Below the pieces are notes generated by a model. The model ran no database searches. It was not told the origin of the DNA and saw only the letters and a program-made list of their open reading frames with translations. Positions 28,446-36,958 of a stretch of DNA of 64,000 nt are shown here, piece after piece. Origin of the DNA: Microvirga arvi (GTDB lineage: Bacteria; Pseudomonadota; Alphaproteobacteria; Rhizobiales; Beijerinckiaceae); the NCBI RefSeq assembly GCF_016892765.1, contig NZ_JAFEMD010000015.1:1-64000 (forward strand). Reading direction: 5' to 3'. The position numbers and the translations under genes are program-made. The first letter of the stretch is position 1, and the number at the start of each line of letters is the position of its first letter.

Positions 28446-29164
28446 CGGCTCTCCGGGTCGAGGCGCTTGAGGCCGGCTACGAGCCGGGGCTCCCGATCGT
28501 GCGGGGCGCGTCACTGTCGGTCGAGCCCAACGAGATCGTTGCCGTCCTTGGACCGAATGGAGCCGGAAAGTCGACGCTGATCAAGGCGATTGCCGGGCTC
28601 GTACCGATCTCCGCAGGAAGGGTTCTCCTGCACGATCGCGAGATCACCGGACGCGCGGCTCATCGACTGCCGCATGAGGGTCTTGGATTCGTGCCGCAGA
28701 CCGAGAACGTGTTCGTGAACCTCTCGATCGACGACAATCTCGATCTCGCAGCCTCGATCCTGAAGGTTCCGAAAAAGCGGCGGCTCGGCGATCTCTATGC
28801 CCTGTTTCCGGACCTTGCGCGTCAGCGACGTCTCCTGGCGGGTCGTCTCTCGGGCGGCCAGCGCCAGATGCTCGCAGTTGCTCGGGCGCTGGTCGGAGAG
28901 CCGAAGGTCCTGATGCTGGATGAGCCTTCGGCGGGCCTTTCGCCGAAGCTTGTCGGCATCGTCTTCGAGAAGCTCGTCGAGGTTCGCGCTACCGGTGTCA
29001 CAATTGTGCTGGTCGAGCAGAACGTCAAGGCGGCCCTTGCCATTGCCGACCGTGCCGCAGTGTTGGTCGAAGGAAGCACCCGGGTCGTTGGCACTGCGCG
29101 CGAACTCGCGAACGATCCGCAGGTCGCTGCGCTTTATCTCGGACACCATCGAGGAGTCACCTAG
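28442..29164 (+). CDS. livF: ABC transporter ATP-binding protein, LivF type
   Basis: 240 residues: Walker A GPNGAGKST, signature LSGGQRQMLAVARAL, Walker B VLMLDEPSAGLSP. Start GTG 28442 in a GTGA overlap with livG. It is the second ATPase of the heterodimeric Liv-type importer. Confidence 0.95.
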   Translation: MTALRVEALEAGYEPGLPIVRGASLSVEPNEIVAVLGPNGAGKSTLIKAIAGLVPISAGRVLLHDREITGRAAHRLPHEGLGFVPQTENVFVNLSIDDNLDLAASILKVPKKRRLGDLYALFPDLARQRRLLAGRLSGGQRQMLAVARALVGEPKVLMLDEPSAGLSPKLVGIVFEKLVEVRATGVTIVLVEQNVKAALAIADRAAVLVEGSTRVVGTARELANDPQVAALYLGHHRGVT

Positions 29165-30081
29165 TGTTGCAGCTCATCGCCGACGGCTTCGTCATCGGCT
29201 CGGTCATTGCGCTTGGAGCGATCGGCGTGACGCTGGTCTATTCGATCCTGCGCTTTGCGAACTTCGCGCATGGCGAGCTCCTCACCTGGGGTGCTTATCT
29301 CGCATGGACGGCGCTCCTCGGCTTTGCTGCTGTTTGGGGACCTATGGAACCCCTCGGCCCGTTCTCGTTCGGCTGGATGCTACTAGCATCGCTTGGCGTT
29401 TCAGCGATCGCCACTGCGGCGCTGGCGCTTTTGGTCGATCTGCTCCTGTTTCGTCAGCTGCGGCGACACGGGAGCGCGATCACGCTGATCATGGCGAGCT
29501 TTGGTGCCGCCCTTGTGCTGCGAAACCTGCTTCAGTTCATCTTTGGGGCGGTCCCAGAGTACTACAGCCGTGAGATACAAGTCGCCATCCGGCTCGTCCC
29601 TCGCGACGTGCTGGGTGGGTTGCGGATCACCCCGGATCAGCTTTTCGTCCTTGGTCTGACGGCCGTTTCGGTCGTCGGGCTCCATCTCTTCCTCACGCGC
29701 ACAACTCTCGGCAAGGCGATGCGGGCAACCTCCATCAACCCGCAACTCGCTCGGGTGACGGGCATCGACGTCGATCGGGTGATCCGCGCCACCTGGATCA
29801 TCGGAGCCGTTCTTGCAGCTGTGGCGGGGGTGTTTTCAGGGCTGACCGTTCAACTGCGGCCGCAACTCGGTCTCGACCTTCTGCTTCCGCTCTTCGCGGC
29901 GGCAATCCTTGGAGGAATTGGCAGCGTCTACGGGGCGGTCGCGGGCGGCCTCATCGTCGGACTTGCGGAAAGCCTGTCGGTGCCTATCGTGGGGGCTGAA
30001 TACCGGGCGGCAACCGCCTTCATCGTCCTCATCGCCATTCTGCTCATCCGCCCCACCGGCCTCTTTGGCGAGAGGCCGTGA
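29164..30081 (+). CDS. livH: Branched-chain amino acid-type ABC permease, LivH
   Basis: 305-residue permease with eight or so hydrophobic segments. The start LIADGFVIGSVIALGAIGVT and the loop KAMRATSINPQLARVTGIDV (EAA-like contact with the ATPases) are LivH hallmarks. GTG 29164 overlaps the livF stop by one base; TTG 29167 is an alternative. Confidence 0.94.
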   Translation: MLQLIADGFVIGSVIALGAIGVTLVYSILRFANFAHGELLTWGAYLAWTALLGFAAVWGPMEPLGPFSFGWMLLASLGVSAIATAALALLVDLLLFRQLRRHGSAITLIMASFGAALVLRNLLQFIFGAVPEYYSREIQVAIRLVPRDVLGGLRITPDQLFVLGLTAVSVVGLHLFLTRTTLGKAMRATSINPQLARVTGIDVDRVIRATWIIGAVLAAVAGVFSGLTVQLRPQLGLDLLLPLFAAAILGGIGSVYGAVAGGLIVGLAESLSVPIVGAEYRAATAFIVLIAILLIRPTGLFGERP

Positions 30082-31061
30082 TGCCCGATCTGCTCGGTCT
30101 TCTCTCGTACGGCACCTTCTTTCTCGTCTTTGTCACGATTTATGGCCTGGTGGCGCTCGGCCTTAATCTGCAGTGGGGCTTTACAGGCCTGTTCAACGTA
30201 GGCGTTGCGGGATTCGTTGCGATCGGGGCCTACACGTCGGCTCTCCTCACAGCGCCGGACTACCCGGATCAGATCGGCGGCTTGGGTCTGCCCATCCCCC
30301 TCGGCTGGCTCGGAGCGATGGCGGCGTCGGGCTTTGCAGCCTTTATCGTTGGGGTCGCGGCACTGCGGCTGCGGCACGACTATTTGGCCATCACCACATT
30401 CGGGATCGCCGTGACCCTTCAGCTGGTCGCGTTGAATGCTCAGGGCTTAACGGGCGGTCCGTTCGGGCTGCAGTTCATCCCAAAGCCCTTCGCTGATGTC
30501 ATCGCGAATAACCTCGCCTGGAATCTGGCCTACCTGGCGATGGCCGGAACGCTGCTTGGTCTCAGCTATGTTGCCCTGGAGCGTCTCGTGCGCAGCCCCT
30601 GGGGGCGCGTCCTGCGGGCGATCCGCGAGGACGAGACGGCGGCCGAATCCCTAGGGAAGCGGGCCTTCCGGTTTCGCCTCCAGGCCTTTGTGATCGGTTG
30701 CATGCTCATGGGGCTTGGCGGAGCGCTCTACGCGCACTTTGTCGGCTACATCGCTCCGGAGGATTTTCTGCCGATCCTCACGTTCCAGCTTTGGACGATG
30801 CTGATCGTGGGCGGCTCAGGCAACAATCGCGGAGCCATCCTTGGGGCCTTCGTGGTGTGGGCCTTGTGGACCCTCTCCGGGAATGTGCTTCGTGAACTCG
30901 TCCCGGCCGAGCATCAGGCCAGAGCAGCGACCCTGCAAGTCGTTCTCATCGGGCTGCTTCTGATGCTCATTCTCTTGGTACGACCGCGCGGCCTCCTTGG
31001 CGAGGAGGCCGTCGTTTCACGGCACATGAAGGTCTCAGCCGACGAAGCGCAGGAGGAGTAA
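30078..31061 (+). CDS. livM: Branched-chain amino acid-type ABC permease, LivM
   Basis: 327-residue permease. Motifs ALGLNLQWGFTGLFNVGVAG, GRVLRAIREDETAAESLGK and MLIVGGSGNNRGAILGAF are LivM-type. Start GTG 30078 directly followed by ATG 30081, overlapping livH. It closes the plus-strand operon livGFHM; no clear terminator follows. Confidence 0.94.
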   Translation: MMPDLLGLLSYGTFFLVFVTIYGLVALGLNLQWGFTGLFNVGVAGFVAIGAYTSALLTAPDYPDQIGGLGLPIPLGWLGAMAASGFAAFIVGVAALRLRHDYLAITTFGIAVTLQLVALNAQGLTGGPFGLQFIPKPFADVIANNLAWNLAYLAMAGTLLGLSYVALERLVRSPWGRVLRAIREDETAAESLGKRAFRFRLQAFVIGCMLMGLGGALYAHFVGYIAPEDFLPILTFQLWTMLIVGGSGNNRGAILGAFVVWALWTLSGNVLRELVPAEHQARAATLQVVLIGLLLMLILLVRPRGLLGEEAVVSRHMKVSADEAQEE

Positions 31062-31135
31062 GGTGGTCAGGATGGGCCAATAGGAACCTTGCGCCACCCT
31101 CAACAGACCTTCAGCGGCCAGCATGTCGGTGAGTC

Positions 31136-31519
31136 TCAACCTGGCGGCAAAGGACGGGGACGGGAGCCGCTGTCGATGGCGACAAACGTGAAGACCGCTT
31201 CAGTCACCTTGATCTGCTCATCGCCATCGCGGGAGCGGCGCCAGGCCTCGACCTGAAACTTCATGGATGTGCGCCCTGTGGAAATCAGATCGGCGTAGAC
31301 GGAAACCTCATCACCCACATGAACTGGGGTGTGAAAGACCATGCCATCGACTGCGACGGTCACGCAGCGCCCCCGGGCCCGCCGCGCGGCCGCGTTGCCG
31401 GCGGTCAAGTCCATCTGTGCCATCAGCCAGCCGCCGAAGATGTCGCCAGCAGGATTGGTATCCGAGGGCATTGCAATCGTCCGAATGACAGGCTCTTTGT
31501 TCGTGCCGTTCTCTTCCAT
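31136..31519 (-). CDS. Acyl-CoA thioesterase, YciA-type hotdog
   Basis: 127 residues: TIAMPSDTNPAGDIFGGWLM with the catalytic Asp, then the hotdog helix and VFHTPVHVGDEVSVYADL. YciA/BACH enzymes hydrolyse acyl-CoAs to CoA and free acid in the cytoplasm. It is convergent with livM and 435 bases from the MFS gene; no operon link is evident. Confidence 0.92.
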   Translation of the reverse strand: MEENGTNKEPVIRTIAMPSDTNPAGDIFGGWLMAQMDLTAGNAAARRARGRCVTVAVDGMVFHTPVHVGDEVSVYADLISTGRTSMKFQVEAWRRSRDGDEQIKVTEAVFTFVAIDSGSRPRPLPPG

Positions 31520-31954
31520 CGGGGTCCCTTGAGTACCGACGTACCTCTAAATTTAGGCCCTTGTCGATCTGCGTCGCGCGCCGGCGCGAGGTTGCTGATG
31601 ATCGGATGTGCCGGAAGCCATTGCCTCCGCCCGGCGTTCCTCTGCACTTCGAATGTGCCGCCTTATCATGATCTCGGCCAGGGTCTGGCTTGCCTCCGCG
31701 GCATCACTGATCGAGGTCAAACGATTTTCAGAGCCATCCATAACTTACGAACCTTGCCGTTCCATCGCGTTGGGCATCTTCGGCTCGAAACCGGAGACGA
31801 ACAAGCCCATTCCGGTCCATCTTCCTCCTTGCAGCGGCGCCGGCGCTCTATCGTGGAATGCACAAGGGTTGATGGGGGCAAAAGAGCCTCGGTGATCCGG
31901 AAGTCGGCCCGTGGCCCAGGATCTTGGTTCATCATCAAAGGTCATCACGTAGTG
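31520..31954. other. Intergenic stretch, nothing recognised
   Basis: 435 bases between two minus-strand genes. Open frames exist on both strands but none looks like a protein family or has a good ribosome site. No strong hairpin was noticed. Confidence 0.5.
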
Positions 31955-33151
31955 TCAGCCAACTGGCAGGCTGGCCGTCTTTGAGGGCGGCTGCGCCGCG
32001 AGGAGGAATCCGAGAGAGCAGAGGAAAATGACCGTGCCAAATGTGGCTGCCGCGCCAAGAACTAGGGTAAACCCGCTCATCCCGTGAAGGAGGGCAATGA
32101 GTGGAACGGCCAAGCCGCTCGTTGTGAACCCGAGGAAGTAGCGAACACTGAATGCTCTGGCTCTATATTGTGCTGGGACGTAACGGGCGACCATTGCATC
32201 GTTGGCGACAACCTGCCCGTAAATCGCCGCCATGGCCAGTGCCAAGCCGCCAAGCATGGGAATCCCGCTTGTCAGAGCTGCGAGTCCAAGCCCGAGCGGT
32301 TGCAGGATCGACAGCCCGACGAAGATCCTTGGCAGCGTATACCGGTCCACGAGGCGTCCCATCAGGAGTTGCGTCAGCGCCCCGAAGACAAACACGAGCG
32401 TAGCCAGGGATCCGATCAGGACAAGCGGCAGGGAGGCACCGGCACGCTCGTCGATAATCTTAGGGAGTGCGATTGTCGTGATGTTGAAGGTCATGCCACC
32501 CGCCACGATCGCTGCCGCAAACAACAGGAAGAGCGTCATCGGGCGTATAACGGGTATCACGGTGTGAGTGTTGCCGGGCTGGCCATGACTTTTTCCGTCA
32601 CCGGGCACAAGCCTGATAAAGGCGATACCGGCAAGAAGGCAAACAAGTCCGGGAAGAATAAAGGCAGCGCGCCAACCAAGGCTTGCGGCAAGAACGGCTG
32701 TCACTCCTGAGGCGAGGGCTGCCCCGAGATTGCCCCAAACCCCGTTGATCCCGAGATCCCGTCCGAGATGACTTGTGTGGCCCACCAGCATCGTCGAGCC
32801 GATCGGATGATAGATCGCGGAGAACACTCCGAGCACAAAGAGCCAGATGCCGAACATGATCGGCGTGTTCGCGGTCGACAGCCCTAAACATGCAATCCCG
32901 CAGCCGCCAAAGAAGATCGCCAGCAAGTTCCGACGTCCTATCCGGTCCGCAAGCCAACCCATCGGGAGTGAAAACACGCCAAACGCCATGAAGGCGCCCG
33001 TCGAGAGGCTGATGAGGCTGGCATAGGTCAGTTGCCGCTCCGCTGCGATGGCGATCACGGCCGTCGGGTAGATCAGAAGGACAAAATGATCGAGTGCGTG
33101 CGCGACGTTGACGAAAGCAATGGTGCGGCGGGAGAGCAGGTCAGGAGACAT
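31955..33151 (-). CDS. MFS transporter
   Basis: 398-residue, 12-helix major facilitator. The MFS signature is GWLADRIGRRNLLAIFFGG after helix 2, with GRLVDRYTLPRIF in the second half. Start ATG 33151 (MSPDLLSRR) is chosen; an ATG at 33202 adds 17 non-hydrophobic residues. It lies 81 bases downstream of matR on the same strand, so it may be read with the malonate regulator, but its substrate is unknown. Confidence 0.88.
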   Translation of the reverse strand: MSPDLLSRRTIAFVNVAHALDHFVLLIYPTAVIAIAAERQLTYASLISLSTGAFMAFGVFSLPMGWLADRIGRRNLLAIFFGGCGIACLGLSTANTPIMFGIWLFVLGVFSAIYHPIGSTMLVGHTSHLGRDLGINGVWGNLGAALASGVTAVLAASLGWRAAFILPGLVCLLAGIAFIRLVPGDGKSHGQPGNTHTVIPVIRPMTLFLLFAAAIVAGGMTFNITTIALPKIIDERAGASLPLVLIGSLATLVFVFGALTQLLMGRLVDRYTLPRIFVGLSILQPLGLGLAALTSGIPMLGGLALAMAAIYGQVVANDAMVARYVPAQYRARAFSVRYFLGFTTSGLAVPLIALLHGMSGFTLVLGAAATFGTVIFLCSLGFLLAAQPPSKTASLPVG

Positions 33152-33232
33152 TCTTCGCATCCTCGTCAGGTTCGTGTGCGATACTCCGTGCTGGCCCGAC
33201 ACTGCCAGAATTTGCCACAGGCTGTCCGACGT

Positions 33233-33880
33233 CTAGGCCGCGCGATCAAAGCTCGCAATGAAGTCGGCCAAGCGCTCGCCCTGGATCAGGATGTGCTCCC
33301 GGAGGAGACGCTCCGCCCGATCGCTGTCACCGGCACGGATCGCATCAACGATGCCTTGGTGCTCCGCCAGTGAATTCGCCACTCGGCTACGGGCCCGCAG
33401 CTGGAGACGCCGATAGGGCTTGAGGCGGGCATGGAGCTGTTGCGCCTGCTCCGCGAGAAACGCGTTCTGGCAGGCCTCGTAGATGATGTGGTGAAAGCGC
33501 TCGTTTGCATAGTAATAAGCATCTGCGTTCTCCTGCGATGCCTCGCGAACACAAGCCTCGTGCGCTTTCTCGAGCTCGTTCTGCATGGGCTCGGTGATCC
33601 GGCGTGCCGCCAGAGCTCCACACATGCCCTCGAGCGCAGCCATCACTTCGAACCGCTCGACGACATCCCTGAAGCTCAAAGAGGCTACGAACGCACCCCG
33701 CCGCGCCTGCAATTCCACCAATCCGGTAGAGGCCAGCTGCATCAAGGCCTCTCTGATCGGGGTCCGCGAAACCTCGAAACGAGCTGCCAAGCTCTGCTCA
33801 TCCAATCGATCGCCGGGTCGGAGCTTGCCGGTAACAATGTCCTGCTCGAGGGCGTCCCTGAGGGCTTGAGCGCGTCTCAT
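33233..33880 (-). CDS. matR: GntR/FCD-family regulator of the malonate operon (MatR-like)
   Basis: 215 residues: winged HTH (LDEQSLAARFEVSRTPIREA) and an FCD ligand-binding domain with the usual metal-site residues (YYYANERFHHIIYEA). Start ATG 33880 has AGGA 8 bases upstream; ATG 33904 is possible, while the longer open frame back to 34096 runs across the operator and promoter. It is divergent from matC-matA-matB, the arrangement of matR in Rhizobium, where MatR binds malonate and controls the operon. The name rests on context plus family. Confidence 0.88.
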   Translation of the reverse strand: MRRAQALRDALEQDIVTGKLRPGDRLDEQSLAARFEVSRTPIREALMQLASTGLVELQARRGAFVASLSFRDVVERFEVMAALEGMCGALAARRITEPMQNELEKAHEACVREASQENADAYYYANERFHHIIYEACQNAFLAEQAQQLHARLKPYRRLQLRARSRVANSLAEHQGIVDAIRAGDSDRAERLLREHILIQGERLADFIASFDRAA

Positions 33881-33938
33881 CTCGCATATCCTGCTCCCAG
33901 GCATCCTAAAACAGACGCATATAATCTTACAAGCCAAT

Positions 33939-33952
33939 TCTTGTATACAAGA
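33939..33952. promoter_or_regulatory. Probable MatR operator
   Basis: TCTTGTATACAAGA, a perfect 14-bp palindrome in the matR-matC intergenic space, of the TTGT-N2-ACAA kind bound by FCD-type GntR regulators and, as I recall, close to the published MatR site. A TTGACA (33956-33961) lies just after it on the plus strand, although a good -10 is not evident. Confidence 0.85.
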
Positions 33953-34086
33953 GCGTTGACACATAATGCAAACGCGCGCAGTCTCTCCCGGAAGGGCAAT
34001 GAGGGATCCGCCTGCGCAGTCCCCGCGAGCTGGTCGAACACGGCTCGTCCACCCGACGCAGAGGAGGAAACAGAGGAGCGGGTGCC

Positions 34087-35469
34087 ATGACACCACAGCT
34101 GATCTCGATCTACGCTCTCGTTGCCATGTTCGTGGTTGCTACGATTCTGCCGATCAATATGGGCGTACTGGCGTTCGTTGGCGCATTCCTGATTGGGACC
34201 TTGGTGGCCGGCCAGACCACCAGCGCCATCATTGCCGGATTTCCTGGCGGCCTGTTTCTGACCTTGGTCGGGATTACCTTTCTCTTCGCCATCGCCCAGA
34301 ACAACGGCACCATCGACTGGCTCGTCCGTCTGGCAGTCCGCGCCGTCAGGGGCCGGATTGTCGCGATCCCGTGGATCATGTTCGGGATCTCCGCTGTCCT
34401 GACCTCCGTTGGCGCTGTTAGCCCGGGCGCGGTTGCAATCATCGCCCCAATCGCGCTTGGATTTGCGATCAAGTATAGCATCAGTCCGCTGCTCATGGGC
34501 CTGATGGTCATTCATGGCGCTCAGGCTGGCGGCTTCTCGCCGATCAGCATCTATGGCGGCATCACCAACCGGATTGTCGCGAAGGCTGGACTTCCGCTGA
34601 GCGAGGTCACTACTTTCCTGGCGAGCTTCGGCGTCAACCTCGCCGTTGCCGTCCTCCTTTTCTTGGCGCTCGGTGGCCGCAAGCTCCTGCAGGCGAGGGC
34701 CGATGTGACCACTGCCGTCACTGTCCCCCCCGTTCAGATCGCGATGCCGCAATCCGGCCCGCAGATCTTTGGTGATTCCGAAGCCGAGGCGCTCAGCGAG
34801 GAGATCGGGCTTGAGACCGGGCAAAAGCCGAACCGCTCGAACATGGAGAGCGCGGTCGACGAACCGGCAACGCCCGAGGGTAGTCTGTACCAGGTCGTCA
34901 CACTGCTTGGCCTCATCCTGCTTGCGGTTCTTGTTCTCGCCTTCAATCTCGATATCGGATTTGTGGCGATCACCATTGGCTTGGGTCTGTCTATGATCGC
35001 ACCGACGCTGCAGAAACGTGCCATGGGCCAGGTTGCATGGCCCGAGATCATGTTGATTACGGGTGTGAGCACCTATGTGGTCGTGCTGGAGAAAATGGGG
35101 ACCATCTCCTTCGTCGGTGACAGCGTCGCGGGCATGGCGTCTCCGATGCTGGCCGCTCTGCTACTGTGCTTCATAGGCGCGGTCGTCTCGGCCTTTGCCT
35201 CCTCGACGGCAGTCCTTGGATCTCTCATTCCGCTCGCCGTTCCGTTCCTGCAATCGGGAACCGGCGTCAGCCCGATCGGCTTCATTGCTGCGATGGCTGT
35301 CTCCTCGACCATCGTTGATGTGAGCCCCTTCTCCACTAACGGTGCGTTGGTCCTGGCGAACGCCCAAGGCGTCGACCGTGAGTCGTTCTTCCGCAAACTC
35401 ATGGCCTACGGCGCCATTGTCACGGTCATCGCGCCGGTCGTCGTCTGGGCTTTGTTCGTCATGCTTTGA
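34087..35469 (+). CDS. matC: Malonate/dicarboxylate carrier MatC
   Basis: 460-residue membrane transporter with about twelve hydrophobic segments split by a long acidic loop (about residues 205-258). It matches the MatC dicarboxylate carrier family (short helical start INMGVLAFVGAFLIG, the GAQAGGFSPISIYGG motif, the late VDVSPFSTNGALVLANAQ motif). It should import malonate for the two enzymes downstream. The ribosome site GAGGAGG/GAGGAG precedes ATG 34087, and matA follows almost immediately. Confidence 0.93.
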   Translation: MTPQLISIYALVAMFVVATILPINMGVLAFVGAFLIGTLVAGQTTSAIIAGFPGGLFLTLVGITFLFAIAQNNGTIDWLVRLAVRAVRGRIVAIPWIMFGISAVLTSVGAVSPGAVAIIAPIALGFAIKYSISPLLMGLMVIHGAQAGGFSPISIYGGITNRIVAKAGLPLSEVTTFLASFGVNLAVAVLLFLALGGRKLLQARADVTTAVTVPPVQIAMPQSGPQIFGDSEAEALSEEIGLETGQKPNRSNMESAVDEPATPEGSLYQVVTLLGLILLAVLVLAFNLDIGFVAITIGLGLSMIAPTLQKRAMGQVAWPEIMLITGVSTYVVVLEKMGTISFVGDSVAGMASPMLAALLLCFIGAVVSAFASSTAVLGSLIPLAVPFLQSGTGVSPIGFIAAMAVSSTIVDVSPFSTNGALVLANAQGVDRESFFRKLMAYGAIVTVIAPVVVWALFVML

Positions 35470-35501
35470 AGCTCGTCGTCTTGTGGATGAAGGAGAGGAA
35501 C

Positions 35502-36896
35502 GTGAAGCTTACCCGATCGATGTCTGGGCTGGAGGCAGCGCCCGCCTTCCTCAGCGACCTGATTGACACACTCACCGAGCGGGGACGATCCCTGCTTGGG
35601 CAGAAGGTGGGGCGGGAGATCGTCGCCAAGGATGCTCTTCCAACCTTGAGCGAGCTGTTGCTCTCGCGGAGGGGCGAGGCCTCGGGAGTGGCACTCGCGC
35701 AAACCCTGTTCGCCAGCTACGCAGCAGCCGAGCCGGCCGAACGTCTCGCTTTCCTCCAAGCGCTGGCAGATCGCTTCGGACCTGACCGGAAGCGCATTGA
35801 GCTTGCGATCGAAGCCGTCCACCAAGATCAGGGAACCGATGCTCTTGAAGGCTTGCATGCGGCGGCCGAGCCCCGGCGGCAGGAGCTGATCCGACGCCTG
35901 AACCTTGCACCTGGCGGCACCTCCACCTTGGTGCGGATGCGTGAGGAGCTCCTTGAGTATCTGCCCAAGCACCCGGAGCTGAAGCCGGTCGACGCGGACT
36001 TCACCCATCTCTTCTCGTCCTGGTTTAACCGAGGGTTTCTGGTGCTGCGGCCGATCGACTGGACCACGCCCGCCAACATTCTGGAAAAAATCATCCGCTA
36101 TGAGGCGGTGCATGCGATCCAGAATTGGGATGACCTCCGTAACCGTCTTCAGCCGGAGGATCGGCGCTGTTACGGCTTCTTCCACCCGCAGCTCGTCGAC
36201 GAGCCTCTTATCTTCGTCGAGGTAGCCCTGACCAAGGAGATTCCCGGTGCGATCGGTCCGCTGCTTGACTTAACTCGCACCCCAATTGCTGCGACCGATG
36301 CAACGACCGCCGTATTCTACTCGATCTCGAACACGCAGAAGGGTCTCGGCGGCGTGTCCTTTGGCAACTTCCTGATCAAGCAGGTGGTGGAGAACCTCAA
36401 GCGCGAACTGCCGAACCTGAAGACCTTCGTGACGCTCTCGCCTGTTCCCGGTTTCGCACGCTGGCTGGAGCGTGAGCGCAAGACGGAGGAGTCGACCTGT
36501 CTCGATGCCACATCTAAGGAGATTCTTGGGATCCTCGATGAACCAGCCTGGAGCAACGACCCGGAAAGGGTGGAGAAGCTTCGCGATGTTCTTCTCTCAG
36601 CTGCGGCCTGCTACTTCCTGAAGGCCAAGGATCCAAAGGGCCGACCGGTCGATCCGGTGGCACGGTTCCACCTCGGCAACGGAGCACGGCTCGAGCGTTT
36701 GAACTTCCTCGGCGACGTATCCTCGAAGGGGCTGAAGCAGTCCCAGGGCCTGATGGTGAACTACCTCTACGCTCTCGACGAGATCGAGAAGAACCACGAG
36801 GCCTTCGCCGAGAAGGGTGTCGTCGCCGCGTCGCCTGCGGTCCGCAAAGCCTTGCGTGCCGATCTGCCTTCCCCCGATCTGGTTTCCAGCCCATGA
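35502..36896 (+). CDS. matA: Malonyl-CoA decarboxylase MatA
   Basis: About 464 residues. Family motifs: YGFFHPQLVDEPLIFVEVAL, AVFYSISNTQKGLGGVSFG and KTFVTLSPVPGFARWL, covering the acyl-CoA N-acyltransferase-like catalytic domain of malonyl-CoA decarboxylase. It converts malonyl-CoA to acetyl-CoA and CO2. GTG 35502 is chosen because AGGAGAGGAAC lies just upstream; ATG 35487 or TTG 35466 are alternatives. Tightly linked to matC upstream and overlapping or abutting matB downstream. Confidence 0.95.
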   Translation: MKLTRSMSGLEAAPAFLSDLIDTLTERGRSLLGQKVGREIVAKDALPTLSELLLSRRGEASGVALAQTLFASYAAAEPAERLAFLQALADRFGPDRKRIELAIEAVHQDQGTDALEGLHAAAEPRRQELIRRLNLAPGGTSTLVRMREELLEYLPKHPELKPVDADFTHLFSSWFNRGFLVLRPIDWTTPANILEKIIRYEAVHAIQNWDDLRNRLQPEDRRCYGFFHPQLVDEPLIFVEVALTKEIPGAIGPLLDLTRTPIAATDATTAVFYSISNTQKGLGGVSFGNFLIKQVVENLKRELPNLKTFVTLSPVPGFARWLERERKTEESTCLDATSKEILGILDEPAWSNDPERVEKLRDVLLSAAACYFLKAKDPKGRPVDPVARFHLGNGARLERLNFLGDVSSKGLKQSQGLMVNYLYALDEIEKNHEAFAEKGVVAASPAVRKALRADLPSPDLVSSP

Positions 36897-36958
36897 CCGC
36901 TAAAGTCCATACTACTTTGACCGGGTCCGTCATCGACCCTCGCTTCGGAGCCCATGCC

